A stretch of DNA of 64,000 nucleotides from Burkholderia oklahomensis C6786 (GTDB lineage Bacteria > Pseudomonadota > Gammaproteobacteria > Burkholderiales > Burkholderiaceae). The notes below the pieces were generated by a model that saw only the letters and a program-made list of their open reading frames with translations, was not told the DNA's origin and ran no database searches. Below are positions 45,177 through 56,086 of the stretch, one piece after another (the first letter of the stretch is position 1; each line of letters begins with the position of its first letter). Position numbers and translations under genes: made by a program. The stretch covers positions 4,030,001 to 4,094,000 of the forward strand of contig NZ_CP009555.1 in assembly GCF_000959365.1 (NCBI RefSeq), read 5' to 3'.

Positions 45177-46286
45177 TCACTCCGCTCCCGGCGCGCGCGC
45201 CGCGATCCTCGGCGTCGCGGTCGACACGTCGCCGCACTGCGCGCGATGCCGCAGCGCGTGATCGATCAGGACGAGCGCGAGCATCGACTCGGCGATCGGC
45301 GTCGCACGAATCCCGACGCACGGGTCGTGACGGCCGAACGTCTCGACGACGGCGGGCTCCCCCGCTTTCGTGATCGAGCGGCGCGGCGTGCGGATGCTCG
45401 ACGTCGGCTTGATCGCGATCGACACCGTGACGTCCTGCCCCGTCGAGATGCCGCCGAGCACGCCGCCCGCGTGATTGCCGACGAAGCCCTCCGGCGTCAG
45501 CTCGTCTCCGTGCACCGAGCCGCGCTGCGCGACGCTCGCGAAGCCCGCGCCGATCTCGACGCCCTTCACCGCGTTGATCCCCATCATCGCGTGCGCGATG
45601 TCCGCATCGAGGCGGTCGAAGAGCGGCTCGCCCCAGCCGGCCGGCACGCCGGACGCGACGACGCTGATCCGCGCGCCGATCGAATCGCCGTCCTTGCGCA
45701 GCGCGTCCATGTAGTCCTCGAGCTGCGGGACGACGTCCGCGTTCGGCGCGAAGAACGGGTTCTCGCGCACGTGCGACCAGTCGACGAACGGAATCTCGAT
45801 CTCGCCCAGCGCGCTCATGTAGCCGCGCACCTCGACGCCGAAGCGCTCGCGCAGCCACTTCTTCGCGATCGCGCCCGCGCCGACGACGGGCGCCGTCAGC
45901 CGCGCCGACGACCGGCCGCCGCCGCGATAGTCGCGCACGCCGTATTTCTGCCAGTACGTGTAGTCGGCATGGCCGGGGCGGAACGTGTCGGCGATGTTGC
46001 CGTAGTCCTTGCTGCGCTGGTCGGTGTTGCGGATGAGGAGCGCGATCGGCGCGCCCGTCGTCACGCCTTCGAACACGCCGGACAGGATCTCGACCTGATC
46101 GGGCTCCTGACGCTGCGTGACGTGGCGCGACGTGCCGGGCTTGCGGCGGTCGAGCTCGAGCTGGACGTCGGCTTCCGTGAGCGCCATGCCCGGCGGGCAG
46201 CCGTCGATCACGCAGCCGATCGCGGGACCGTGCGACTCGCCGAAGGTCGTGACAGTGAAAAGCGTGCCGAGGGTGTTGCCGGACAT
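45177..46286 (-). CDS. aroC: Chorismate synthase
   Basis: The ATG at 46286 gives 369 residues starting [20 protein letters not shown]. Family signatures are [19 protein letters not shown] near the N-terminus, [14 protein letters not shown] and [11 protein letters not shown] in the middle, and [17 protein letters not shown] near the end. It converts EPSP to chorismate using reduced FMN, the last step of the shikimate pathway. It stands alone; the MFS/acyltransferase gene is upstream on the same strand after a 316-bp gap. Confidence 0.97.
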   Translation of the reverse strand: MSGNTLGTLFTVTTFGESHGPAIGCVIDGCPPGMALTEADVQLELDRRKPGTSRHVTQRQEPDQVEILSGVFEGVTTGAPIALLIRNTDQRSKDYGNIADTFRPGHADYTYWQKYGVRDYRGGGRSSARLTAPVVGAGAIAKKWLRERFGVEVRGYMSALGEIEIPFVDWSHVRENPFFAPNADVVPQLEDYMDALRKDGDSIGARISVVASGVPAGWGEPLFDRLDADIAHAMMGINAVKGVEIGAGFASVAQRGSVHGDELTPEGFVGNHAGGVLGGISTGQDVTVSIAIKPTSSIRTPRRSITKAGEPAVVETFGRHDPCVGIRATPIAESMLALVLIDHALRHRAQCGDVSTATPRIAARAPGAE

Positions 46287-46602
46287 AGGGCCGTCCAAAG
46301 AGAGTCAGTCGGGGAAATCGTCATTATGCCAGCCCGTTTCGGGCGATGCGGCGATATGGCGCGCGGCCGGCCGATGTTGCGCACCGCCTGGCGGCGTCGC
46401 ACGACCGGACATGGCGCCACCAATACAGCGAAACGACTCGGAACAAAACGGGAAAGCAGCCGGCGCGCGATGCAACGGGCCTTCCCGATCGGGCCGCGAG
46501 GCGACCGGGCGGGCGCCGCAACGCATCGCCCGGCCTGAACCGCGTTCGAACACGGGCGGCCGTCATGACGAAGCGACCCGCCCCGCCCGCAGCGCGCGCC
46601 GC
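46287..46602. other. Intergenic region upstream of aroC
   Basis: Nothing recognised in these 316 bp. It should hold the aroC promoter. Open frames on both strands look like GC-rich chance frames. Confidence 0.4.
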
Positions 46603-48537
46603 TCACTTCCGCGCGCCGCGCAGCTCGGCCACGGCGGACTGCAGCGCCTCGGCCGTCGCCGCCGCGGCCGGGATCGGCTCGCCGACCGCGAGCGTGAGAC
46701 GGCTCATCACGCCGCGCTTCACGGGACGCGGCCAGCGCGCGTCCTCGTGCCGCGAGAACACGCTGCCCCACAGCCCGCGCAGCGCCATCGGCACGACGGG
46801 CACGCTCGCACGCGCCAGGATCTCGGTGGCGCCGTGGTGGAACGTGTTGATGTCGCCCGTCTTCGTCAGCTTGCCTTCCGGAAAGATGCAGACGAGCTCG
46901 CCTTCGCGCAGCGCGGCCTCACACGCGTCGTACGCGCGCGCGAGCATCGCGGGGTCCTCGTGGCGCGACGCGATCGGGATTGCCTTCGCGTGGCGGAACG
47001 CCCAGTTCGCGAAGCGCGTCTTGAAGATCCGGTGATCCATCACGAAGCGGATCGGCCGCGGGCTCGCCGCCGCGAGCACGAGCGCATCGACGTAGCTCAC
47101 GTGGTTGCAGACGAGGAGCGCGGCGCCGTCATCCGGAATCCGCTCCGCGTGCACGAGGCGGATCCGGTAGAACGTATGCACGAGCGCCCACGCAATGAAG
47201 CGCAGCAGGAACTCCGGCACGAGCGAATAGATGTACGACGCGACGACGACGTTCAGGAGCGCGGTCACGAGGAAGATCCCCGGGATGCTGACGCCCGCCT
47301 TCGTGAGCAGCATCGCCATCAGCGCCGACACGATCATGAAGAGCGCATTCAGGATGTTGTTCGCGGCGATGATCCGCGCGCGGTGCGTCGGCGCGCTGCG
47401 GCTCTGGATCAGCGCATAGAGCGGCACGCTGTAGAAGCCGCCGAACATCGCGAGCAGGAACAGGTCCGCGAGAATCCGCCAGTGCGCCGCGTGGCCGAGG
47501 AACTCGCCGACCGTCAGCAAATGCGTCTGCGCGGGCAGCGCGTGGCTCGCGAAGTAGAGCTCGATCGCGAACGCGCTGATGCCGAGCGAGCCGAGCGGCA
47601 CGAGCCCGATCTCGACGTGCCGCCGCGACAGCCGCTCGCACAGCAGCGAGCCCAGGCCGATGCCGAACGAGAACGTCGCGAGCAGCACGGTGACGACGTC
47701 CGGGTTCGCCGACAGCACGTCCTTCGCGAAGCCGAAGAACGACGTGAGGAACGTCGCGCCGACGAACCACAGCCACGAGATGCCGAGCAGGCTCAGGAAC
47801 ACCGTGCGGTTCGCGCGCGCGAGCTTCAGGTTGCGCCACGTTTCCGAGAACGGGTTCCAGTTGATCGAGAGATTCGGCTGCGGCGCGGGCGTCGCCGGCA
47901 CGCCCGCCGCGGCGAGCCGCCCGACGAGCGCGACGCCGACGCAGCAGACGGCGAGCAGCACCTCGCCGCGCCCCGAGATGCCCGCCGCCGCGCCGCCGAC
48001 GATCGTGCCGATCAGGATCGCGACGAACGTGCCCATCTCGACGAGCCCGTTGCCGCCGACGAGCTCGTGATCGTTCAGATGCTGCGGCAGGTACGAATAC
48101 TTGACGGGCCCGAACAGCGTCGAGTGCATGCCCATCATGAACGTGCACAGATACAGCAGCAGCGCGCCATGCGTGACGAAGCCCGCCGCGCCGACGAGCA
48201 TCAGCGCGATCTCGAAGGTCTTCACGAAGCGCGTGAGGCGCGCCTTGTCGTACTTGTCGGCGATCTGCCCCGCCGTCGCCGAGAACAGCACGAACGGCAA
48301 AATGAAGATCGCCGAGATCGCGAACGCGGCGGTTTTCGGATCGATGCCGCTGAATTTCGCCGTCTGATACGTGACGAGCGACGTGAAGCCGATCTTGAAG
48401 ACGTTGTCGTTCAGCGCCCCCATGAACTGCGTCGCGAAAAACGGCGCGAAGCGGCGCTCGCGCAGCAGATCGAACTGCGACGGGCGGGCGTGGCGCTTCT
48501 CGCGCCGCGCGGTCGAAAGAATGGAGGGATCGCTCAT
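46603..48537 (-). CDS. Fused MFS lysophospholipid transporter (LplT-like) and PlsC-type acyltransferase
   Basis: The 644-residue protein has an N-terminal MFS domain of about 12 transmembrane segments (about 25-430, FFATQFMGALNDNVFKIGF near the start, as in LplT). A C-terminal glycerophospholipid acyltransferase domain (about 440-640) has the NHVSYVDALV box (HX4D) and FPEGKLTKTGD. In E. coli these activities are LplT and Aas, separate proteins that re-acylate imported lysophospholipids. The fusion suggests channelled lysophospholipid repair. No AMP-binding (acyl-ACP synthetase) domain follows, unlike Aas. Confidence 0.9.
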   Translation of the reverse strand: MSDPSILSTARREKRHARPSQFDLLRERRFAPFFATQFMGALNDNVFKIGFTSLVTYQTAKFSGIDPKTAAFAISAIFILPFVLFSATAGQIADKYDKARLTRFVKTFEIALMLVGAAGFVTHGALLLYLCTFMMGMHSTLFGPVKYSYLPQHLNDHELVGGNGLVEMGTFVAILIGTIVGGAAAGISGRGEVLLAVCCVGVALVGRLAAAGVPATPAPQPNLSINWNPFSETWRNLKLARANRTVFLSLLGISWLWFVGATFLTSFFGFAKDVLSANPDVVTVLLATFSFGIGLGSLLCERLSRRHVEIGLVPLGSLGISAFAIELYFASHALPAQTHLLTVGEFLGHAAHWRILADLFLLAMFGGFYSVPLYALIQSRSAPTHRARIIAANNILNALFMIVSALMAMLLTKAGVSIPGIFLVTALLNVVVASYIYSLVPEFLLRFIAWALVHTFYRIRLVHAERIPDDGAALLVCNHVSYVDALVLAAASPRPIRFVMDHRIFKTRFANWAFRHAKAIPIASRHEDPAMLARAYDACEAALREGELVCIFPEGKLTKTGDINTFHHGATEILARASVPVVPMALRGLWGSVFSRHEDARWPRPVKRGVMSRLTLAVGEPIPAAAATAEALQSAVAELRGARK

Positions 48538-48657
48538 GCGTGGATGCGCCCGCGCATCGCGTCGGCACGATCGCGCACGCAGGCGGACGAAGAAATGGTA
48601 GTGATCGCCGGGACGGAAGCGCCGCCCGGCGGCCTGCGCGCGCGGCCGCGCGCGGGC

Positions 48658-49122
48658 TCAGCTCGCAAGCGGCTTGCGCTCGTCGCTGTCGGGTTCCGGC
48701 CAGTCGCGGATGTACGCCTTCAGCATGCGGTTCTCGAAGCTCTGCGCCTCGACGACCGTCTTCGCGACGTCGTAGAACGAGATCACGCCCATCAGCACGC
48801 GCTTGTCGAGCACCGGCATGTAGCGGGCGTGCCGCTCGAGCATCATCCGGCGCACTTCGTCGATGTCGGTCTCCGGCGTGCACGTGAGCGGCTCGTCCAT
48901 CACGGTGCGCACGAGCACCTCGCCGATGCTGCCGCCGTTCGCCTTCAGGCGCAGGATGATCTCGCGGAACGTCAGGATCCCGACGAGATCGCCGTACTCC
49001 ATCACGACGAGCGAGCCGATGTCGTGTTCCGCCATCGTGTCGACCGCATTGCGCAGCGGCATATCGGGCGTCACGGTAAACAGCGTATTGCCCTTGACTT
49101 TCAGAATATCGCTGACGCGCAT
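48658..49122 (-). CDS. Tandem CBS domain protein
   Basis: The 154-residue protein starts MRVSDILKVKGNTLFTVTPD. It consists of two CBS motifs (about 1-60 and 70-130), with GDLVGILTFREIILRLKANG and KRVLMGVISFYDVAKTV. It has no attached enzyme or channel domain. CBS pairs bind adenosyl nucleotides. It is a short stand-alone regulator of unknown partner. Confidence 0.92.
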   Translation of the reverse strand: MRVSDILKVKGNTLFTVTPDMPLRNAVDTMAEHDIGSLVVMEYGDLVGILTFREIILRLKANGGSIGEVLVRTVMDEPLTCTPETDIDEVRRMMLERHARYMPVLDKRVLMGVISFYDVAKTVVEAQSFENRMLKAYIRDWPEPDSDERKPLAS

Positions 49123-49296
49123 CGTTGTCCCCTATTGCAACTTGTGCATAATCGGCTTTCGATCCTAACGGAAAGCCCCGCAAAAGGAAAGCGCGCGGCG
49201 GTGGACAGCCGCACCGGTTGCGGCGGGCGGCGCCCCGCCGCACAATGAAACCCGTGACGCGCCGCGCGGCTGCCGCCGGCGCCCGAGGAGACTGTC

Positions 49297-49617
49297 ATGG
49301 CACATTCCGCGCATACCGAGCATTTCTCGAGTTTCGCCGAGTTCTATCCGTTCTATCTCGACGAGCACCGCAACATCGTCTCGCGGCGGCTGCACTTCAT
49401 CGGCTCGCTCGGCGTGATCGGCTGCGTCGCGATGGCGCTCGCGACGGGCCTCTGGTGGTGGCTGCCCGCCGCCGTCGTCTGCGGCTACGGATTCGCGTGG
49501 ATCGGGCACTTCTTCTTCGAGAAGAACCGCCCCGCGACGTTCCGGCACCCGATCTACAGCCTGATGGGCGACTGGGTGATGTTCAAGGACATCTGCACCG
49601 GCAAGCTTTCGATCTGA
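49297..49617 (+). CDS. DUF962/Mpo1-like membrane protein
   Basis: The 106-residue protein starts MAHSAHTEHFSSFAEFYPFY. It has two hydrophobic helices (GVIGCVAMALATGLWWWLPA, VVCGYGFAWIGHFFFE) and a conserved pattern of His residues (HRNIVSRRLHFIG, WIGHFFFEKN, FRHPIYSLMGD). The family includes yeast Mpo1, an iron-dependent 2-hydroxy fatty acid dioxygenase. That activity is plausible but unproven here. Stands alone. Confidence 0.9.
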   Translation: MAHSAHTEHFSSFAEFYPFYLDEHRNIVSRRLHFIGSLGVIGCVAMALATGLWWWLPAAVVCGYGFAWIGHFFFEKNRPATFRHPIYSLMGDWVMFKDICTGKLSI

Positions 49618-49788
49618 CCCGCTTGGGCACGCGGCGGGCGAACGATGCGCCGCAAGCCGGGGCGGCACCGGCGCCGCGCGTCGCGCGGCCGCCGTCCGAG
49701 CGGGCCCGCGCTTTGCGGCGGTCGCACGAGCGTCGTGTCGACACCCTTCCAAAAATGACGCCGCGATGACACCGGCTTCGTCCGCGCG

Positions 49789-52249
<2,461 letters not shown>

Positions 52250-52282
52250 TTTTCTCGATTGCCAGACTTCCGAACGAACGCC

Positions 52283-53704
52283 ATGACTTCCTCTTCCACT
52301 TTCGTCGACGCGTGCCGCCAGGCGATCGGCGCCGACTACGTGCTGACCGATCCTCACGACACCGCCCCGTTCCTGACCGACTGGCGCCGCCGCTATCAGG
52401 GCGCCGCGTGCGCGGTGCTCAAGCCCGCGAGCACCGAAGAGGTCGCGGCGCTCGTGAAGCTCGCGGTCGAGCACCGCGTCGCGCTCGTGCCGCAAGGCGG
52501 CAACACGGGCCTCGCGGGCGGCGCGACGCCCGACGCGAGCGGCGCGCAGGCGGTGCTGAGCCTCGCGCGCCTGAACCGCGTGCGCGCGCTCGATCCGCAC
52601 AACAACACGATCACCGTCGAAGCGGGCGTCGTCCTCGCCGACGTGCAGGCACGCGCGCAGGAAGCGGACCGGCTCTTCGCGCTGAGCCTCGCCGCGGAAG
52701 GCAGCTGCACGATCGGCGGCAATCTCGCGACGAACGCGGGCGGCACCGCGGTGCTGCGCTACGGCAACGCGCGCGAGCTGTGCCTCGGTCTCGAGGTCGT
52801 CACGCCGCAAGGCGAGATCTGGGACGGCCTGCGCGGGCTGCGCAAGGACAACACCGGCTACGACCTGCGCGATCTCTTCATCGGCGCCGAAGGCACGCTC
52901 GGCATCATCACGGCCGCGGTGATGAAGCTGCATCCGCGCCCCGCCGCGAAGGTCACGGCGCTCGCCGCGCTCGAATCGCCGCACGCGGCGCTCGATTTCC
53001 TCGCGCTCGCGCAGCGCGCCGCCGGCCCGCTGCTGACGGGCTTCGAGCTGATGTCCGACTTCTGCATGAAGCTCGTCGGCAAGTACTATCCGCAGTTGCG
53101 CTACCCGTTCGACGCGACGCATCCGCAGACCGTGCTGCTCGAATTGTCCGACAACGAAAGCGAAGCGCACGCGCGCGCGCTTTTCGAGAGGATGATGGAG
53201 GAAGCGTTCGAGGCGGGGTTCGTCGTGGACGCGGTCGTCGCCGAAAACCTCGCGCAGTCGCGCGCGTTCTGGGATCTGCGCGAGCACATCCCGCTCGCGC
53301 AGGCGGACGAAGGGCTCAACATCAAGCACGACATCGCGGTGCCGATCTCGTCGATCGCGCGTTTCATCGACGAGACCGACGCGGCGATCCAGGCGGCCGC
53401 GCCCGGCGCGCGGATGGTCACGTTCGGCCACCTCGGCGACGGCAACCTGCACTACAACGTGCAGATGCCCGAAGGCGGCGATCCGAAGGCGTTCCTCGCC
53501 GCGCACCAGGCGCCCATCAACCGGATCGTCTACGACAACGTCCACAAGCATCGCGGAACGATCAGCGCCGAGCACGGCATCGGCCAACTGAAGATCGACG
53601 ACGCGCAGCGCTACAAGCCGGCCGTCGAGATCGGGCTGATGCGCGCGCTGAAGACGGCGCTCGATCCGCTCAACCTGATGAACCCCGGCAAGGTGCTGCG
53701 CTGA
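52283..53704 (+). CDS. FAD-linked oxidase of the GlcD/D-lactate dehydrogenase family
   Basis: From the ATG at 52283 the protein has 473 residues. It contains the PCMH-type FAD domain (about 35-215; PQGGNTGLAGGATP, GTLGIITAAVMKLHP) and the FAD-oxidase C-terminal domain (about 225-473; HLGDGNLHYNVQMP, TISAEHGIGQLK). Family members oxidise D-lactate, glycolate or D-2-hydroxyglutarate. Without the GlcE and GlcF subunits nearby, a single-subunit D-2-hydroxyacid dehydrogenase is most likely. Confidence 0.9.
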   Translation: MTSSSTFVDACRQAIGADYVLTDPHDTAPFLTDWRRRYQGAACAVLKPASTEEVAALVKLAVEHRVALVPQGGNTGLAGGATPDASGAQAVLSLARLNRVRALDPHNNTITVEAGVVLADVQARAQEADRLFALSLAAEGSCTIGGNLATNAGGTAVLRYGNARELCLGLEVVTPQGEIWDGLRGLRKDNTGYDLRDLFIGAEGTLGIITAAVMKLHPRPAAKVTALAALESPHAALDFLALAQRAAGPLLTGFELMSDFCMKLVGKYYPQLRYPFDATHPQTVLLELSDNESEAHARALFERMMEEAFEAGFVVDAVVAENLAQSRAFWDLREHIPLAQADEGLNIKHDIAVPISSIARFIDETDAAIQAAAPGARMVTFGHLGDGNLHYNVQMPEGGDPKAFLAAHQAPINRIVYDNVHKHRGTISAEHGIGQLKIDDAQRYKPAVEIGLMRALKTALDPLNLMNPGKVLR

Positions 53705-53735
53705 CGCCGCCAACCGCGACACGAAGGAGCCGTCC

Positions 53736-54635
53736 GTGAAGATCCGCGTGCTGTCCGACCTGCATCTCGAATGCAACGAGCCCGACGCGATCCCGTACGC
53801 GCCCGCGGATCTCGTCGTGCTCGCGGGCGATATCCACAATCACGCGGAAGGCTTGCGCTGGGCGGCGGAGACGTTCGATCCGGACGTGCCCGTCGTCTAC
53901 GTGCCCGGCAACCACGAGTATTACGACGGCGAGTTCGGCGCGCTCGAAGCGGCGATGCGCGATGCCGCCGCGACGCTCGATCACGTCCACTACCTGAACA
54001 ACGCCGCATACGCCGATCCGGCCGGACGCTTTCGCGTGCTCGGCACGACGCTCTGGAGCGATTTCGAGCTGTTCGGCGGCGACGCGGAAACGCGCGCGCA
54101 GTCGATCGCCGAATGCGAGCGCGTGATGCTCGATTTCAAGGGCTTGATTCAGGTGGATTGGCCGGGCGACGGAGAAGCGGCCGACGAGATTGCGACGGCG
54201 GAAAAGGCCGCCGGCACGAACGGGCACGCCGAAAAAGCCCCCGGCCCGGCCGCGAACTCCGCGCCGAGCCCGCGCAGCTTCGCGCCGCGCGACGCGCTCG
54301 CGTTGCATCGCACCGCCCGCGCGTGGCTCGAGCGCGAACTCGCGAAGCCGTGGGCGGGCGCGACGATCATCGTCACGCACCACGCGCCGCACCGCGCGAG
54401 CCTCGCCGCGCGCTACGCCGACGATCTCGCGTCGGCCGGCTTCATCAGCGATCTGAGCGCGCTCGTGCGGCCGCCCGTCGCGCTATGGATTCACGGTCAT
54501 ACGCATACGTCGTTCGACTACACGACCGCGGAAGGCACGCGGGTCGTCTGCAATCCGCACGGCTACATCCGCCGGCGCACCGGCGAGCGGGAAAATCCGT
54601 CGTTCGAATGGGACAAGGTCGTCACGCTCGCGTGA
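53736..54635 (+). CDS. Metallophosphoesterase
   Basis: The GTG at 53736 follows GAAGGAGC and gives 299 residues. Calcineurin-like motifs are in order: VLSDLHLECNE, VVLAGDIHNHAEG, YVPGNHEYYDGEF, IIVTHHAPH and WIHGHTHTSFDY, supplying the two-metal site. A low-complexity insert of about 35 residues (about 145-180, Ala/Glu/Lys-rich) interrupts the domain and is not typical. The substrate is unknown. It is 31 bp after the FAD-oxidase gene, so the two may be co-transcribed. Confidence 0.9.
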   Translation: MKIRVLSDLHLECNEPDAIPYAPADLVVLAGDIHNHAEGLRWAAETFDPDVPVVYVPGNHEYYDGEFGALEAAMRDAAATLDHVHYLNNAAYADPAGRFRVLGTTLWSDFELFGGDAETRAQSIAECERVMLDFKGLIQVDWPGDGEAADEIATAEKAAGTNGHAEKAPGPAANSAPSPRSFAPRDALALHRTARAWLERELAKPWAGATIIVTHHAPHRASLAARYADDLASAGFISDLSALVRPPVALWIHGHTHTSFDYTTAEGTRVVCNPHGYIRRRTGERENPSFEWDKVVTLA

Positions 54636-54678
54636 CGCGAGCGCGCGGCAAAACAAAACTCCACGCCTCGCCAGGCGT

Positions 54679-54858
54679 TCAGAGCACGGTGCGGCGGCCG
54701 TCCCGATGCGGACGATGCGTGCGCACGCGCACCGGCACCGGCACCGGCACGCGGCGCTTTTGCGCTTCGAGCGCGCGCAGCATCTCGCGCGACGCGGCGA
54801 TCCCGATTGCGCCGAACAGCGCGAGCGCGCCGAAACCCAGCAGCAAAGGCGTATTCAT
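54679..54858 (-). CDS. Small single-pass membrane protein with a VPVPVPVR repeat tract
   Basis: The 59-residue protein starts MNTPLLLGFGALALFGAIGI and has one N-terminal membrane helix (about 3-22). An Arg-rich tail contains VPVPVPVRVRT, encoded by a hexanucleotide repeat at 54729-54750. The ribosome-binding site GGGGGGA is strong. It converges with the metallophosphoesterase. No family recognised. Confidence 0.55.
   Translation of the reverse strand: MNTPLLLGFGALALFGAIGIAASREMLRALEAQKRRVPVPVPVRVRTHRPHRDGRRTVL
54729..54750. repeat. Short hexanucleotide tandem repeat (GCACCG)
   Basis: GCACCG is repeated three full times plus four bases, in frame inside the small membrane protein gene. Copy-number change would alter the length of its VP tract. 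Confidence 0.85.
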
Positions 54859-54986
54859 CGATTTCCCCCCGATCCGTCGATTGCGTTGAACGAATGCATG
54901 GGAAGACAGTAACAAACCCGGTGCGGCACGAGCGTAAAAAAGTGTTGCGACAGCGTCAAAATGCGTCAATTCGGTAGAGCGCCGCC

Positions 54987-55928
54987 TCAGGTCTGCACGG
55001 TGAAGCGCTCGAGCGCCGCTTCGTCGGCTTCGAGAATCGAAGGCAGTTCGTCGCGCAGGAAGTCGACCCACGTGCGGATCTTCGCGTCGAGATACTGGCG
55101 CGACGCGTAGAGCGCATAAATGTTCATCACGTGCGACCGGTACTCGGGCATCACGCGGACGAAGTCGCCGTTGCGCAGCCCGGCGATCGCCGAATAGAGC
55201 GGCAGCACGCCGATCCCCATCCCTTCGCGAATGCCGGCCGCGAGCGCCTCCGCGACGTTCACGCGAAACGGCGGCGGCGCGAGCGTCACGCTCTCCTCGC
55301 CGCGCGGCCCCATCAGCTTCCATTCGTCCCAGTAGAGGCCGGGCGCAACCATTCCGAGGCACACGTGATTCGCGAGATCCCGCGGCCGTTGCGGCGCGCC
55401 GTGATTCTCGATGTAGCCGCGCGACGCGCAGACGACGCTGAACGTCACGCCGAGCCGCTGCGACACGAGCCCCGAATCAGGCAGTTCGCGCCCGACGACG
55501 AGCGACACGTCGAATCCTTCGTCGAGCAAATCCGGCAGCCGCTGCGCGAGCGTCAGATCGACGTGGACCTCCGGATAGCGCTGCTGATAGCGCGACACCG
55601 CGGGCACCGTGTAGTGCTGGCCGAGGCTCGTCATGCAGTGCACCTTCAGCTTGCCGGACGGGCGCGCGTGCGCGTCGCTCGCTTCCGCCTCGGCCTGCTC
55701 GACGTACGCGAGGATCTGCTCGCAGCGCTGCAGATAGCGCTCGCCCGCCTCGGTGAGCGCGATGCGGCGCGTCGTCCGGTTCAGCAGGCGCGTGCGCAGA
55801 TGCGCTTCGAGATCGGAAACCGCTCGCGACGCGTATGCCGTCGTCGAATTGAGCTGCTGCGCCGCCGCCGTGAAGCTGCCCGCATCGACCACGCGGACGA
55901 ACACACGCATGTTTTGGAGCGTATCCAT
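54987..55928 (-). CDS. LysR-family regulator of the adjacent efflux operon
   Basis: The 313-residue protein has a LysR helix-turn-helix (MDTLQNMRVFVRVVDAGSFT, TTAYASRAVSDLEAHLRTRL) and an effector domain (about 90-300). It diverges from a four-gene efflux operon, and a perfect inverted repeat lies 27-50 bp upstream of its start. LysR regulators of such pumps usually respond to aromatic acids; the ligand here is unknown. Confidence 0.93.
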   Translation of the reverse strand: MDTLQNMRVFVRVVDAGSFTAAAQQLNSTTAYASRAVSDLEAHLRTRLLNRTTRRIALTEAGERYLQRCEQILAYVEQAEAEASDAHARPSGKLKVHCMTSLGQHYTVPAVSRYQQRYPEVHVDLTLAQRLPDLLDEGFDVSLVVGRELPDSGLVSQRLGVTFSVVCASRGYIENHGAPQRPRDLANHVCLGMVAPGLYWDEWKLMGPRGEESVTLAPPPFRVNVAEALAAGIREGMGIGVLPLYSAIAGLRNGDFVRVMPEYRSHVMNIYALYASRQYLDAKIRTWVDFLRDELPSILEADEAALERFTVQT

Positions 55929-55954
55929 GCTATTTCCCTATTGAATCCGGGAGG

Positions 55955-55978
55955 ATTGTTGCATAAATATTCAACAAT
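55955..55978. promoter_or_regulatory. LysR-type operator between regulator and efflux operon
   Basis: ATTGTTG-N10-CAACAAT is a perfect 7-bp inverted repeat with an AT-rich 10-bp spacer, containing the T-N11-A pattern of LysR sites. It sits in the divergent gap, 27 bp from the LysR start and about 110 bp from the efflux start. Confidence 0.75.
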
Positions 55979-56086
55979 ATTGTCTCAATGTCCGTAAGAA
56001 TGCGTTGCACCATTGTCGGTTTATTTGGCAATCCGCAAAAAAATATAATCGCATCCGACTCATCTTTATCCGAAAGGGAGAAAATC

